NCBI GenBank assembly: GCA_030148005.1 | Contig: JASBUI010000018.1 | Coordinates: forward strand, 102,391 to 166,390 | DNA: 64,000 nt | DNA from: Paracoccaceae bacterium | Lineage (GTDB): Bacteria; Pseudomonadota; Alphaproteobacteria; Rhodobacterales; Rhodobacteraceae | Reading direction: 5' to 3' | In this document: positions 24,533 to 34,355 of the stretch, in pieces | Layout of the letters: the number at the start of each line of letters is the position of its first letter | Position numbering within the stretch: the first letter of the stretch is position 1 | Position numbers and translations under genes: made by a program | The notes under the pieces: generated by a model | The model's input: the letters and a program-made list of their open reading frames with translations, nothing else | Databases searched by the model: none | What the model was told of the DNA's origin: nothing

Positions 24533-24883
24533 ATGTCGACATTTTTGTCAAAGGAAGTCCAGGCTGGCTTGGATCTTGCGCGCAAACAATCTTTGCGGCG
24601 CAGAAGTCGCCTGCGCGTACACATCGGCGATGACATTTTTCCTGTCATCCGGTTCTGGGAAGGCGGGTTCGCCCTTGAGGCCGAGGCCGCCCCAAAGCTG
24701 CGCGGCCTTGTGGACCTTTATGAAGGATCCAACCACATCTATCAGTGCCTGATCATCGCATCCTGCGAGGAAGATGGCGAAATGATATATGAGTTCAAGC
24801 GCAACACCGCCGCGGTTGATCGCGCGCCACTGGATTTTCACCGCGAAGAAAACGCGCCGATCGCCCTGCTGCCCTACTACTGA
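24533..24883 (+). CDS. Conserved-looking hypothetical protein (116 aa)
   Basis: This cytoplasmic protein has no signal or membrane segment. An N-terminal helix (KEVQAGLDLARKQ) is followed by RRRSRLRVHIGDDIFPVIRFW and a compact, mostly beta region containing GLVDLYEG and CLIIASC. The Arg-rich start followed by strands is reminiscent of a divergent PilZ domain, but the usual D/NxSxxG motif is missing, so I do not assign it. The ATG at 24533 follows GGAAACGGAAG; an upstream in-frame ATG at 24458 is less likely. A possible -35 (CTTGAC) lies about 55 bp upstream. It is convergent with the C-S lyase gene. Confidence 0.7.
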   Translation: MSTFLSKEVQAGLDLARKQSLRRRSRLRVHIGDDIFPVIRFWEGGFALEAEAAPKLRGLVDLYEGSNHIYQCLIIASCEEDGEMIYEFKRNTAAVDRAPLDFHREENAPIALLPYY

Positions 24884-24886
24884 ACT

Positions 24887-24917
24887 GCCCGCGGCGCCCT
24901 TAAAAAAGGCGCCGGGC
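24887..24917. terminator. Hairpin between convergent genes
   Basis: GCCC-GC-GGCGCC (24887-24898) pairs with GGCGCC-GGGC (24908-24917) around a CTTAAAAAA loop. It sits between the convergent hypothetical gene and the C-S lyase gene. No U tract follows in either direction, so its efficiency as a terminator is doubtful. Confidence 0.55.
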
Positions 24918-24945
24918 AAGTTGCGCCGCAACTTCGGCTACCGCG

Positions 24946-26115
24946 TTATTGCAGGTCGGAAAAAGCCGACTGAAGGCGGGTTACTGCCTCTTCCACGACC
25001 GCGCGCCGCGTGCCCAGATTGAAACGCATGAACGTCTCGCCCCCTGCGCCGAAACTTGCGCCATGGCTGGCAGCGATGCGCGCGCCCTTTTCAATGCGTG
25101 AGATAACCTCGCGGCTTTCCATGCCCGTGTCTTCAAAGTTGATCCACGCAAGATAGGTCGACTGAATGTGCATTGCGCTGACGCCGGGAATGGCGTTCAT
25201 CCCAGCCTCGAAAATCTGGCGGTTTCCGTCCAGATAGGTCACAAGCTTATCAACCCAAGCCGCCCCTTCGGGCGAAAAGGCCGCCGTTGTCATCAGGATG
25301 CCGGGCGCGTTGGGCGAGATGCCAAGCGCTTGGTAACGGGCCGCGAATCGCGCCCGTAGATCGGGATCACCGATGATCACCTGACCCGTGTGGGCACCGG
25401 CAATGTTAAAGGTTTTGGTGCTGGACGTCATCGTCACCAACCGGTCCGAAATATCGCCTAGCTTGGCCATGACGGTGTGCTGAGCGCCGGGAAAGGTGAT
25501 GTCGTGATGGATCTCGTCCGAGACGATGATCATGTCGTGGCGCCGTGCAAATTCGGCCAGCTCTTCCAGCTCTTCCCGGCTCCAGATCCGGCCGCTTGGG
25601 TTGTGGGGCGAGCAAAGGATGATCATCCGCTCGTGCCCTTTCATCTGGGCCTCATACGCCTCGAAATCCATCCGGTACTGGCCGTCTTGCTGAACCAGCG
25701 GGCATTCGATCAGATCACGCTCACTGGCCCGGATCACCCGCGCAAAGGCATGGTAAACCGGCGTGAAAAGGATCACGCCGTCGCCCGGTTTGGTGAAGGC
25801 GTCGATGCACATGCCGGTGCCGTTCACCAGCCCGTGCACAGAGAAGATCCAGTCGGGATGAACGTCCCAGCCGTGGCGGTTCTGCATCCACCAGACGACC
25901 GCGCGCCGGTAGGCCGCGTCATTGCCCTGATAGCCGTAGATCGCCCGCTCGGTCCATTTGCGCAGCGCGTTCTGAATGCAGTCCGGCGCGCGAAAGTCGG
26001 TGTCGGCAACCCACATTGCAAGCCCGTCCTCGGCAGAGACGCCAAACTTGGCCTCCATGTCATCCCACTTGTTGCTGTTGGTGCCGCGGCGGTCGATCAG
26101 TTCGTCAAAGTTCAT
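24946..26115 (-). CDS. patB: PatB/MalY-type cystathionine beta-lyase (C-S lyase)
   Basis: This is a PLP-dependent class I/II aminotransferase-fold enzyme that cleaves the C-S bond of cystathionine or related cysteine conjugates to pyruvate, ammonia and a thiol. The 389-residue product has the N-terminal MNFDELIDRRGTNSNKWDD typical of the group, LCSPHNPSGRIWSREEL, and the PLP lysine in TSSTKTFNIAG. The ATG at 26115 follows GGAGACACGA; an ATG 12 nt upstream is a weaker alternative. It is divergent from def. MalY-type proteins can also have regulatory roles, which cannot be judged here. Confidence 0.92.
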   Translation of the reverse strand: MNFDELIDRRGTNSNKWDDMEAKFGVSAEDGLAMWVADTDFRAPDCIQNALRKWTERAIYGYQGNDAAYRRAVVWWMQNRHGWDVHPDWIFSVHGLVNGTGMCIDAFTKPGDGVILFTPVYHAFARVIRASERDLIECPLVQQDGQYRMDFEAYEAQMKGHERMIILCSPHNPSGRIWSREELEELAEFARRHDMIIVSDEIHHDITFPGAQHTVMAKLGDISDRLVTMTSSTKTFNIAGAHTGQVIIGDPDLRARFAARYQALGISPNAPGILMTTAAFSPEGAAWVDKLVTYLDGNRQIFEAGMNAIPGVSAMHIQSTYLAWINFEDTGMESREVISRIEKGARIAASHGASFGAGGETFMRFNLGTRRAVVEEAVTRLQSAFSDLQ

Positions 26116-26207
26116 TCGTGTCTCCATTGGTCTTGCTGGAACCTAGTCCTGCGGTTCCTGAGCGCAAGGAGATTGCGAACTGCTCTGACATCGCCTAAAT
26201 CCCCTGC

Positions 26208-26729
26208 ATGACAATTCGGCCGATACTGATACACCCCGATCCACGCCTCAAAACGGTGACCGACCCGGTTAGCGATATCTCTGATGAGATACGCGCGCTG
26301 GGCGCCGATATGCTTGAGACGATGTATGACGCCCCCGGCATTGGGCTGGCAGCGCCACAAGTTGGCGTGCTTTCGCGTGTTCTGGTCATGGACTGCGTCA
26401 AGGAAGAGGGCGCCGCGCCGCGCCCGATGGTCCTGATCAACCCCCAGATCATCGCCTCTTCGGAAGAGACCAACGTCTATGAAGAGGGGTGCCTGTCGAT
26501 CCCCGAACAATACGGCGAGGTTACGCGCCCGGCCGAGGTTGAGGTGCGTTGGCTTGGGCTTGACGGCAAAGAGCACACCCAAGGGTTTGACGGGCTCTGG
26601 GCCACCTGCGTTCAGCACGAGATCGATCATCTGGATGGCAAGCTTTTCATTGACTACCTCAAGCCACTGCGCCGCCAGATGATCACGCGCAAAATGCAGA
26701 AACTTAAGCGTGAGCGGGCAAGGGCGTGA
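26208..26729 (+). CDS. def: Peptide deformylase
   Basis: The enzyme removes the formyl group from the N-terminal methionine of new proteins. All three family motifs are intact: GIGLAAPQVG, EEGCLSIPE (metal Cys), and QHEIDHLDG (two metal His and the catalytic Glu). The 173-residue length is normal. The stop overlaps the GTG of the next gene by 4 nt. It starts a def, def-like, fmt group, which pairs the enzymes for adding and removing formyl groups. Confidence 0.97.
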   Translation: MTIRPILIHPDPRLKTVTDPVSDISDEIRALGADMLETMYDAPGIGLAAPQVGVLSRVLVMDCVKEEGAAPRPMVLINPQIIASSEETNVYEEGCLSIPEQYGEVTRPAEVEVRWLGLDGKEHTQGFDGLWATCVQHEIDHLDGKLFIDYLKPLRRQMITRKMQKLKRERARA

Positions 26730-27223
26730 GCCGCCGCGCCCTGCTAAGATGGCCTGACAAGCGCCTGCGCACGCCGGCCGCCCCGGTTGGCAAGATCACC
26801 GATGAAGTGCATCAGATCTGGACAGAGATGGTTGCCATCATGGATGAAATGCCCGGCTATGGCCTTGCCGCGCCGCAGATCGGCGTGATGCAGCGTCTGG
26901 CGGTTGTTGACTGTTCAACCGAACGCGGCCGCGCCATACTGCTTGCAGACCCCGAGATCATTTCAACAGATCCAAAGATGCGCCCGCACGAAGAGGCAAG
27001 CCCGAACCTGCCCGGCGTCTCTGCCAAGCTGGAACGCTCGGCAAAGGTGATGGTAAGCTTTACCGATCACCACGGAATGCGCGTGCGGCACGAGTTTGAA
27101 GGGCTGTGGGCGACCAGTGTTCAGCATCAGATCGATCACCTGAACGGCCGGATGTTCTTTGACAACCTCTCGCGCACCAAGCGCGCGATCCTTCTGAAAA
27201 AGGCCGCGAAAGGGCAACGCTGA
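26726..27223 (+). CDS. Peptide deformylase-like protein, probably inactive
   Basis: This 165-residue paralogue of def keeps motif 1 ([10 protein letters not shown]), but motif 2 reads EEASPNLPG, so the metal-binding Cys is replaced. Motif 3 reads QHQIDHLNG, so the catalytic Glu is Gln. The two metal His remain. Deformylation as known would need both lost residues. The start is GTG (26726), overlapping the def stop by 4 nt, and its stop overlaps fmt by 1 nt, so it is a fixed member of the operon. A binding, regulatory or altered hydrolytic role is possible. Confidence 0.88.
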   Translation: MSRRALLRWPDKRLRTPAAPVGKITDEVHQIWTEMVAIMDEMPGYGLAAPQIGVMQRLAVVDCSTERGRAILLADPEIISTDPKMRPHEEASPNLPGVSAKLERSAKVMVSFTDHHGMRVRHEFEGLWATSVQHQIDHLNGRMFFDNLSRTKRAILLKKAAKGQR

Positions 27224-28122
27224 TGCGCGTCATTTTCATGGGCACTCCTGACTTTTCCGTGCGCGCGCTGGATGCATTGGTGCGTGCAGGTCACGACATT
27301 GCAGCGGTTTACTCTCAGCCGCCACGCCCCGCAGGGCGCGGCAAGAAAGAACGCCCATCCCCAGTCGAGGCGCATGCACGCGCCCTTGGTCTGGACGTGC
27401 GCCACCCAACCTCACTGAAGTCCCCGGAAGAGCAAGCCGCCTTTGCCGAGCTGAATGCCGATGTCGCGGTTGTTGTCGCCTATGGATTGATCCTGCCGCA
27501 GGCCATTCTGGATGCCCCGGCGCGCGGGTGCCTTAATATCCATGCGTCGCTTTTGCCGCGCTGGCGCGGCGCGGCGCCGATCCACAGGGCGATCATGGCC
27601 GGTGACGCCGAAACGGGTGTTGGCATCATGCAGATGGAAGCCGGCCTTGATACCGGACCGGTGCTTTTGGAAAAGCGTGTTTCGATCGGCAGCGAAGAGA
27701 CGACCGGTGATCTGCATGACCGCCTGTCGGATGTGGGCGCCAAGGCAATCGTCGAAGCCTTGTCCCGGCTTGATGAACTGTCGCCGCAAACGCAAAGCGA
27801 GGCCGGTGTCACCTACGCCGCAAAGATCGACAAGGCCGAGGCGCGCATCGACTGGACCCAGCCCGCCGAGACGATCGACCGGCAGATCCGCGGCCTATCG
27901 CCATTCCCCGGCGCTTGGTGCGAGATTGGCGGCGTGCGCACCAAGATCCTGCGCTCGCGTCTTTGCCCGGGGCAAGGCGCGCCCGGAACTGTTTTGAACG
28001 GCACCTGCATTGCCTGCGGTGAAGGCGCGGTTGAACTGATGCTGCTGCAACGTGCCGGCAAGCGTGCGATGGCCCCGGCCGAGTTTCTGACCGGCAATAG
28101 CCTGCCCCAAGTTCTGTCCTGA
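27223..28122 (+). CDS. fmt: Methionyl-tRNA formyltransferase
   Basis: Fmt formylates the methionine of initiator tRNA using 10-formyl-tetrahydrofolate. The 299-residue protein starts [13 protein letters not shown]. It contains the catalytic block [21 protein letters not shown] (Asn, His) and the D in GLDTGPVL, and ends with the C-terminal tRNA-binding domain after [22 protein letters not shown]. Its ATG overlaps the preceding stop by 1 nt (TGATG). It is convergent with rnhA, 8 bp away. Confidence 0.97.
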   Translation: MRVIFMGTPDFSVRALDALVRAGHDIAAVYSQPPRPAGRGKKERPSPVEAHARALGLDVRHPTSLKSPEEQAAFAELNADVAVVVAYGLILPQAILDAPARGCLNIHASLLPRWRGAAPIHRAIMAGDAETGVGIMQMEAGLDTGPVLLEKRVSIGSEETTGDLHDRLSDVGAKAIVEALSRLDELSPQTQSEAGVTYAAKIDKAEARIDWTQPAETIDRQIRGLSPFPGAWCEIGGVRTKILRSRLCPGQGAPGTVLNGTCIACGEGAVELMLLQRAGKRAMAPAEFLTGNSLPQVLS

Positions 28123-28130
28123 CCCAGCCC

Positions 28131-28580
28131 CTACTTGAAAGGCGCCATGCCCTTTCGCGCCAGTTCGTCCGCGCGCTCATTTTCGGGGTGCCCTGCGTGG
28201 CCCTTGACCCATTCCCAAGTCACCTGATGACGGGCCTGAGCCTCATCCAGCCTGCGCCACAGATCCTCGTTCTTGACCGGTTTGCGTGAGGCTGTTTTCC
28301 AACCGTTGCGCTTCCAGCCATGCAGCCATTGGGTGATCCCGCCTTTGACATAGGCGCTGTCGGTCACAACGGTCAGCGTTGACGGACGGCTAAGCGCCTC
28401 AAGCACGTTGATCGCCGCCAAAAGCTCCATCCGGTTATTGGTGGTTTCGGCCTCGCCGCCGCTAAGCTCACGCTCTTTGACAACGCGCTCTCCTTCGCGC
28501 GCGATCAATAGCGCGCCCCAACCGCCCGGGCCGGGGTTTCCCGAACAGGCCCCGTCAGTATAAGCAAATAGTTCAGGCAT
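28131..28580 (-). CDS. rnhA: Ribonuclease HI
   Basis: This endonuclease cuts the RNA strand of RNA-DNA hybrids. The 149-residue form begins [22 protein letters not shown] (first catalytic Asp) and contains the other acidic residues in [15 protein letters not shown] and [10 protein letters not shown], and [15 protein letters not shown]. The start at 28580 gives the normal family N-terminus and overlaps the end of the upstream methyltransferase gene by 8 nt; the longer frame is not needed. Confidence 0.96.
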   Translation of the reverse strand: MPELFAYTDGACSGNPGPGGWGALLIAREGERVVKERELSGGEAETTNNRMELLAAINVLEALSRPSTLTVVTDSAYVKGGITQWLHGWKRNGWKTASRKPVKNEDLWRRLDEAQARHQVTWEWVKGHAGHPENERADELARKGMAPFK

Positions 28581-29166
28581 GGCTGAGTATGGTGATCCAT
28601 GGTGATACTTCGCCCGAAAGCCCGCTGCCGCGGCCAAGCGAAGTTGTGATTGTGGTAAAGCCTGTGTCGGCCAAAAGGCCCTCAAGTTCATCTTGTTGAT
28701 AGTAGGTGTAAAACCGTCCCAGCGCGTCGCGCCCCGCGTCCTTGCCCAGTTTCATTCCGATATGAAAGATGCCGCCGGGCACAAGCGCGCGGTGTATCGC
28801 CGCCAGATGCCGCGTAAAGTCCGGCCGCTCTGCGTGCAGCAGGCTGAAGTTGGCCCAGATGCCGTGATAGATCGCGTCGCCGTCCAGATCGTCGAACCCG
28901 GCCTTGCGGGTGGCAACGCCTGAATGCTGGCTGGCGATATCCAGCATCGCCTGTGACAAGTCCCATGCCTCAACCCGAAAGCCGCGATCCGCCAAAGCCG
29001 CGGCGCTTTTGCCCGGCCCGGTGCCCAGATCAAGAACCCTTCCACCGGGTTCAAGCGCCTTGATAAAATCCGACAACTGCCGATCCGGCGCCGTTCGCCC
29101 CAGCATCTGGACATAGTCGTCAGCTTTCAGATCATAGATCGCGATGGTTTTGGGATCGACCGTCAT
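28573..29166 (-). CDS. Class I SAM-dependent methyltransferase (197 aa)
   Basis: This small Rossmann-type methyltransferase has the SAM-binding motif [20 protein letters not shown] around residues 45-63 and [10 protein letters not shown] as motif II. The [12 protein letters not shown] strand comes later. The start at 29166 gives a normal N-terminus ([18 protein letters not shown]); the upstream frame lies within the gap to ispH. The substrate is unknown. It lies between ispH and rnhA on the same strand, 40 bp after ispH, and overlaps rnhA. Confidence 0.88.
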   Translation of the reverse strand: MTVDPKTIAIYDLKADDYVQMLGRTAPDRQLSDFIKALEPGGRVLDLGTGPGKSAAALADRGFRVEAWDLSQAMLDIASQHSGVATRKAGFDDLDGDAIYHGIWANFSLLHAERPDFTRHLAAIHRALVPGGIFHIGMKLGKDAGRDALGRFYTYYQQDELEGLLADTGFTTITTSLGRGSGLSGEVSPWITILSHA

Positions 29167-29206
29167 CCGCCGAGGCACCTTTGGGCGCCTTGTTCCGCCA
29201 GACGCA

Positions 29207-30157
29207 TCAGGCGGGTTCGCGCAAAACGCGCGGCACTTTGAACTCGACATTCTCAACGGCGGTTTCCACCATCTCGACGGTCACGTCGAACCGGTCGCGG
29301 AAGGCATCGATGACCTCATTGATCAGAACCTCTGGCGCAGAGGCGCCCGCGGTTATCCCGACAGAGGTAATCCCCGCCAGCGCCCGCCAATCAATGTCAG
29401 CGGCCCTTTGCACAAGCTGTGAATAGCTACAGCCCGCCTTGGCGCCCACCTCGACAAGCCGGCGTGAGTTTGAAGAGTTCGGCGCGCCGATCACCAGCAT
29501 CGCATCCGCCTTGGGCGCCATCACCTTGACCGCGTTCTGCCGGTTGGTCGTGGCGTAACAGATGTCTTCCTTATGCGGTCCAATGATGGCGGGAAACCGT
29601 GCCTGCAGCGCCGCGACAATCTCGCTTGTGTCATCGACCGATAGGGTCGTCTGGGTGATGAAGGCAAGCTGTTGCGGATCACGCGGCGAAATTCGCGCCA
29701 CATCTTCCACCGTTTCGACCAAAAGAACCTCGCCATCCGGCAACTGGCCCATGGTGCCGATGGTTTCAGGGTGGCCTTCATGTCCGATCATCACCAGTTG
29801 CAACCCGTTCTGGTGATGCCGCCCCGCCTCTATGTGGACCTTGCTGACCAATGGGCAGGTTGCATCAACATAGATCATCTCGCGCCGGGCCGCTTCGGCG
29901 GGCACAGCCTTGGGAACGCCATGGGCCGAAAACACGACGGGCCGGTCGCCCGGGCATTCGTCCAATTCGTCGACAAAGACGGCGCCTTGCGCGCGCAGGC
30001 TGTCGACCACGAATTTGTTGTGCACGATCTCATGCCGGACATAGACGGGCGCCCCCCATTTCGACAGCGCCATTTCGACGATCTTGATCGCGCGGTCCAC
30101 GCCTGCGCAGAACCCGCGCGGCGCGGCAAGGTAGAGGGTGAGGGGCGGTTTTTGCAT
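29207..30157 (-). CDS. ispH: 4-hydroxy-3-methylbut-2-enyl diphosphate reductase (IspH)
   Basis: IspH is the last enzyme of the MEP pathway, giving IPP and DMAPP from HMBPP with a [4Fe-4S] cluster. The three cluster cysteines are in [24 protein letters not shown] and [19 protein letters not shown] and the active-site Glu region (HEGHPETIG) are also seen. The 316-residue length is normal. The operon with the downstream methyltransferase and rnhA is tight. Confidence 0.97.
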   Translation of the reverse strand: MQKPPLTLYLAAPRGFCAGVDRAIKIVEMALSKWGAPVYVRHEIVHNKFVVDSLRAQGAVFVDELDECPGDRPVVFSAHGVPKAVPAEAARREMIYVDATCPLVSKVHIEAGRHHQNGLQLVMIGHEGHPETIGTMGQLPDGEVLLVETVEDVARISPRDPQQLAFITQTTLSVDDTSEIVAALQARFPAIIGPHKEDICYATTNRQNAVKVMAPKADAMLVIGAPNSSNSRRLVEVGAKAGCSYSQLVQRAADIDWRALAGITSVGITAGASAPEVLINEVIDAFRDRFDVTVEMVETAVENVEFKVPRVLREPA

Positions 30158-30372
30158 CGCTATCTCCGTTCAGTGGAGACCTAAGCATTCAGGCAGGCGG
30201 CGTCCAGAATTCTTTGGCAGCCGCTGATCAAGGTGGTTTTCCGCGAGGCGCGAAATTTCGTCGCATCCTGAGGCAAAATGGCGCGCTTTTTTGAAGGGAA
30301 AACGGCCTCTGATCGGCCCCTGCGGCGATGGAATCTGCGCCCTTTTACGCCCCTCAGGGCCCAAAAAGGAAC

Positions 30373-30399
30373 GACCGGCCCCGCAAGTGGGGGCCGGTC
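30373..30399 (-). terminator. Rho-independent terminator of the NYN-domain gene
   Basis: A perfect 10-bp stem, GACCGGCCCC/GGGGCCGGTC, encloses a 7-nt loop. On the minus strand it is followed within a few bases by a CCTTTTT run, as expected for a terminator of the leftward gene that ends at 30430. The 272-bp gap between ispH and that gene holds nothing else that I can support. Confidence 0.85.
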
Positions 30400-30429
30400 G
30401 CCGGGATACTGATGCCGAAGAAGAATCGG

Positions 30430-31002
30430 TCAGTCGACCGCGACTTCGAACTCCTGGTCGGCCTCGCGCGGCTCGCGCGGCGGCCTGCCGATCACGTCCT
30501 TGAGTTCCTCAAGTTCGATGAAGTTGTCAGCCTGGCGCCGCAGCTCGTCTGCGATCATCGGCGGTTGCGAGCGGATGGTGGATACCACGGACACGCGCAC
30601 GCCTTGACGTTGCAGGCTTTCGATCAGGGGTCGGAAATCGCCATCGCCGGAAAACAGCACAACATGGTCAACATGTGGGGCCAGTTCCATGGCGTCCACC
30701 GTTAGCTCTATGTCCATGTTCCCTTTGACTTTTCGGCGTCCCTGACTGTCGGTGTATTCCTTGGCCGGCTTGGTGACCATTGAAAAACCGTTGTAGTGAA
30801 GCCAGTCAACGAGCGGACGAATTGGCGAATATTCGTCGTTCTCAAGAAGGGCAGTATAGTAGAATGCACGCAAAAGTTTTCCGCGCCGCATAAATTCTTG
30901 GCGTAGAAGCTTGTAGTCGATATCGAACCCAAGCGACTTTGCAGCCGCGTAAAGGTTTGACCCATCAATGAACAGCGCAAGCCGTTCGTCCCGGTAAAAC
31001 AT
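30430..31002 (-). CDS. NYN-domain (LabA/DUF88-type) protein, predicted nuclease
   Basis: The 190-residue protein has the PIN-like NYN fold. The acidic residues expected at the metal site are visible in ALFIDGSNLYAAAKSLG, VKGNMDIELTVDAME and LFSGDGDFRPLIESL. Such proteins are predicted RNases acting on structured RNA. The start at 31002 is divergent from folK with about 106 bp between them. The C-terminus is rich in acidic and arginine residues. It is followed by a strong terminator and so forms a single-gene unit. Confidence 0.88.
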   Translation of the reverse strand: MFYRDERLALFIDGSNLYAAAKSLGFDIDYKLLRQEFMRRGKLLRAFYYTALLENDEYSPIRPLVDWLHYNGFSMVTKPAKEYTDSQGRRKVKGNMDIELTVDAMELAPHVDHVVLFSGDGDFRPLIESLQRQGVRVSVVSTIRSQPPMIADELRRQADNFIELEELKDVIGRPPREPREADQEFEVAVD

Positions 31003-31108
31003 AGGGTGTTCCTTCTGGTATTTGGCCCGCGAGGTGTTCCGTGTGAGTGAGTGGTTTGGTCGAATAAAATAAATGCGAGACCGAGTACGAAAATAAGGAA
31101 ATTTCGCT

Positions 31109-31699
31109 ATGCCGCAACCCTTAGACGCTCAGGACACCGTGAGCGAGATTTTGATTGCCCTAGGGTCAAACGTGACGTCATCCGTGGGCGCGCCGGCACA
31201 AACGCTGGCTTGTGCGATCGACAAACTGCGCGAAGAGGGCGTCCGGATTGCGGCTGTCAGCCGGTTTTATTCGACCCCGTGCTTTCCGGCGGGCGCGGGG
31301 CCTGACTATGTGAATGCGGCGCTTGTCGCCCGCACCCGGATGGCTCCTGCCGAGCTTCTGGCGCTTTTGCACAAGACAGAGGCCGCCTTTGGCCGCGAGC
31401 GGGCAGAGCGTTGGGGGCAGCGCACGCTGGATCTTGATCTTGTCGCCTACGACCAGGTTGTCCTGCCCGACCTTGAGACGTTTGAGGCATGGCGCGCCCT
31501 GCCTTCCGATCTCCAGCGGATGCGCGCGCCAGAAGAGCTGGTACTGCCGCACCCGCGGCTTCAGGATCGCGCCTTTGTACTGATCCCGCTCAGCGATGTC
31601 GCGCCGGACTGGCGCCACCCGGTTCTGGGCCTGACTGTTGCCCAGATGCTGAGCGCACTGCCGGCCGCCAGTACAAGCGACGTCACACCTGTGTCATAG
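31109..31699 (+). CDS. folK: 2-amino-4-hydroxy-6-hydroxymethyldihydropteridine diphosphokinase (FolK)
   Basis: FolK transfers pyrophosphate from ATP to 6-hydroxymethyl-7,8-dihydropterin in folate synthesis. The motifs are LIALGSNVT near the N-terminus, [20 protein letters not shown], and [15 protein letters not shown] (metal-binding Asp pair). [13 protein letters not shown] is also seen. The 196-residue length is a little above the family norm. Later start codons (GTG or TTG) exist and are closer to the family start. It stands alone upstream of rpoZ. Confidence 0.95.
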   Translation: MPQPLDAQDTVSEILIALGSNVTSSVGAPAQTLACAIDKLREEGVRIAAVSRFYSTPCFPAGAGPDYVNAALVARTRMAPAELLALLHKTEAAFGRERAERWGQRTLDLDLVAYDQVVLPDLETFEAWRALPSDLQRMRAPEELVLPHPRLQDRAFVLIPLSDVAPDWRHPVLGLTVAQMLSALPAASTSDVTPVS

Positions 31700-31802
31700 C
31701 TGTCTGAAAAGCCAATACTTGCTTGTCATTCTTGGGCGACGCCCCTATGTAACGCCTTTCAGAGAATTGCCGTCACTCTGTACGCTGTTTCAGGAGATCC
31801 CC

Positions 31803-32156
31803 ATGGCCCGCGTTACTGTCGAAGATTGCGTAGATAAAGTACCGAACCGGTTCGAGCTTGTGATGCTCGCAGCACATCGTGCGCGCGAGATTTCCGCGGG
31901 CGCCGCACTGACGGTTGATCGCGACAACGACAAGAACCCGGTCGTCTCATTGCGTGAAATTGCTGATGAAACACAGCTTGCTGACGACCTGCGCGAGCGG
32001 ATGATCGAAAGCCATCAGACCCAGATCGAGGTTGATGAACCGGAAGAAGACGCCATGGCGCTTTTGATGGGTGCTGAGAATGACAAGCCTGCTGACGACG
32101 ACATGTCCGAAGAAAAGCTTCTTCGTGCGCTGATGGAAGCGCAGGAGCAGCGGTAA
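31803..32156 (+). CDS. rpoZ: RNA polymerase omega subunit
   Basis: Omega helps assemble the RNA polymerase and is a binding site for ppGpp in many Proteobacteria. The 117-residue protein begins [20 protein letters not shown], the family signature, and contains [13 protein letters not shown]; the C-terminus is acidic. AGGAGAT precedes the ATG. It lies just upstream of the (p)ppGpp synthetase gene, as in many Alphaproteobacteria. Confidence 0.97.
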   Translation: MARVTVEDCVDKVPNRFELVMLAAHRAREISAGAALTVDRDNDKNPVVSLREIADETQLADDLRERMIESHQTQIEVDEPEEDAMALLMGAENDKPADDDMSEEKLLRALMEAQEQR

Positions 32157-32189
32157 AGAATCACCCTAAGCGGGAAGGCATGGGGCCAG

Positions 32190-34355
32190 ATGATCAAAGC
32201 CGAGGATCTGATCGCGCTGGTCCGCAACTACAACCCCCGTACCAACGAGGAACTCATCCGCACAGCCTTTGACTATGGCATGCGGATGCACGAGGGGCAG
32301 TTTCGCCACTCTGGTGAACCCTATTTCAGCCATCCGGTCGAAGTTGCCGCCATCCTGACCGAACAGCAGATGGATGACGCAACGATCATCACCGCGCTGC
32401 TGCACGACACGATCGAAGACACCAAGTCGACCTATTCCGAGATCAAGACGATCTTTGGAGAAGAGATCGCCGATCTGGTCGATGGCGTAACCAAACTGAC
32501 CAACCTTCAGCTTTCCTCGACCGAAACCAAGCAGGCCGAAAACTTTCGCAAGCTCTTTATGGCGATGTCAAAAGACCTGCGGGTCATCCTCGTCAAGCTT
32601 GCCGACCGCCTTCACAACATGCGCACGATCCGGTCGATGCGCCCCGATAAGCAGGTTCAGAAATCGCGCGAAACGATGGATATCTTTGCCCCCCTTGCCG
32701 GGCGCATGGGTATGCAGTGGATGCGCGATGAGCTTGAGGATCTGGCCTTCAAGGTTCTGAACCCCGAAGGGCGCGCCTCCATCATCCGCCGTTTCATCAC
32801 GCTTCAGAAAGAAACCGGCGATGTGATCCACAAGATCACCAGCGATATCGAGGCTGAACTGGACCGCGAAAAGATCGAGGCAGAGGTTTTTGGCCGCGCC
32901 AAGAAACCCTATTCGATCTGGCGCAAGATGCGCGAAAAGGATCAGGGCTTTTCGCGCCTGTCCGACATCTATGGCTTTCGCGTGATCACCAACTCTGAAG
33001 GCGACTGTTACCGAACCCTTGGCGCGATCCACCAGCGCTGGCGCGCGGTGCCGGGCCGGTTCAAGGATTACATCAGCCAACCCAAGTCGAACGGCTATCG
33101 CTCGATCCACACCACGGTTTCGGGCCGCGACGGCAAGCGCGTTGAGGTTCAGATCAGAACCCGCGAGATGCACGAAGTGGCCGAAGCGGGCGTTGCCGCC
33201 CATTGGTCCTACCGCGATGGCGAGCGTGTGCAGAACCCCTTTGCCGTTGATCCGGCCAAGTGGATCGCATCGCTGACCGAACGCTTTGGCGCCGCTGACG
33301 ACCATGATGAATTCATGGAGCACGTCAAACTTGAGATGTACGCAGACCAGGTGTTCTGCTTCACCCCCAAGGGCGATGTCGTCAAACTGCCCCGCGGGGC
33401 CACGCCGCTGGACTATGCCTATGCCATCCACACCCGTATCGGTGACAGCTGCGTCGGGGCCAAGGTCGATGGGCTTCGCGTGCCTCTCTGGACGCGCCTG
33501 AAGAATGGCCAGTCGGTAGAGATCATGACCGCCGAGGGCCAGCGCCCGCAGGCGACATGGATCGATATCGTGACCACCGGCCGCGCCAAATCCGCCATCC
33601 GGCGAAGCCTGCGTGAAGAAGACAAGGAACGTTACATCAAACTGGGCCGCGAGCTTGCGCGCGTGGCGTTTGAGCATGTCGGCAAAAAGGCGACGGACAA
33701 GGCGCTTGGCACAGCAGCCAAGCGGCTGAACCTGCCGGACATTGACGAGCTTCTGGCCCAGCTTGGCAGCGCCGAGATCAACGGCCGCGACGTTGTGGAT
33801 ACGCTATACCCCAACCTTGCCCCGCGCGGCGGCGAGGAAATAGACCCATCGCGCACAATCGTCGGCCTGTCACCCGATCAGCATTTTGACCGCGCCACCT
33901 GTTGCCAGCCGGTTCCCGGTGAGCGCATCGTTGGCATCACCTATCGCGGAAAGGGCGTTGTCGTTCACGCCATCGATTGCGACACGCTGGCGGAAATGGA
34001 AGACCAACTTGACCGCTGGGTCGATGTCCAATGGTCAAGCGGTCGCCACCCGGCCGTGCATAGCGTGACGCTTCGGCTTACGATCGCGAACAGTGCCGGG
34101 GTCATGGGGCGCGTTTGCACCGTTATCGGTGAGCAGAACGCCAATATTTCCGACATGAAGTTTCTGGACCGCAAGCCAGACTTTTACAGGCTTCTGATGG
34201 ACGTCGACATTCGCGACGTCGCACATCTTCACATGGTTCTGACAGCACTTGAGGCAGAAAGCGAAGTCGCCGCCGTTGAGCGTCGCCGCGATCCTTCCCG
34301 CCGCGGCGAAGTGTTTGCCACGCAGGCAGATAAGGATCAGAAGCTTGGTGTTTAA
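32190..34355 (+). CDS. spoT: Bifunctional (p)ppGpp synthetase/hydrolase (Rel/SpoT)
   Basis: This enzyme makes and hydrolyses the alarmone (p)ppGpp. The 721-residue protein has the HD hydrolase domain (HPVEVAAIL, ALLHDTIEDT), the synthetase domain (NGYRSIHTTVSG), a TGS domain (VFCFTPKGDVVKLPRGATPLDYAYAIHT) and a C-terminal ACT domain. The hydrolase residues HD and ED are intact, and the synthetase core looks intact as well. The single long Rel of Rhodobacterales is usually bifunctional. It ends in an 8-nt overlap with the DUF2062 gene. Confidence 0.96.
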   Translation: MIKAEDLIALVRNYNPRTNEELIRTAFDYGMRMHEGQFRHSGEPYFSHPVEVAAILTEQQMDDATIITALLHDTIEDTKSTYSEIKTIFGEEIADLVDGVTKLTNLQLSSTETKQAENFRKLFMAMSKDLRVILVKLADRLHNMRTIRSMRPDKQVQKSRETMDIFAPLAGRMGMQWMRDELEDLAFKVLNPEGRASIIRRFITLQKETGDVIHKITSDIEAELDREKIEAEVFGRAKKPYSIWRKMREKDQGFSRLSDIYGFRVITNSEGDCYRTLGAIHQRWRAVPGRFKDYISQPKSNGYRSIHTTVSGRDGKRVEVQIRTREMHEVAEAGVAAHWSYRDGERVQNPFAVDPAKWIASLTERFGAADDHDEFMEHVKLEMYADQVFCFTPKGDVVKLPRGATPLDYAYAIHTRIGDSCVGAKVDGLRVPLWTRLKNGQSVEIMTAEGQRPQATWIDIVTTGRAKSAIRRSLREEDKERYIKLGRELARVAFEHVGKKATDKALGTAAKRLNLPDIDELLAQLGSAEINGRDVVDTLYPNLAPRGGEEIDPSRTIVGLSPDQHFDRATCCQPVPGERIVGITYRGKGVVVHAIDCDTLAEMEDQLDRWVDVQWSSGRHPAVHSVTLRLTIANSAGVMGRVCTVIGEQNANISDMKFLDRKPDFYRLLMDVDIRDVAHLHMVLTALEAESEVAAVERRRDPSRRGEVFATQADKDQKLGV

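Noticed and set aside
30283..30420. Plus-strand frame through the terminator between ispH and the NYN gene
   Set aside because: It overlaps a strong terminator stem, has no clear stop before running into the NYN gene antisense, and lacks an RBS.
32568..33677. Minus-strand frame of 369 codons inside the rel gene
   Set aside because: Antisense to a well-supported essential gene; no motif.
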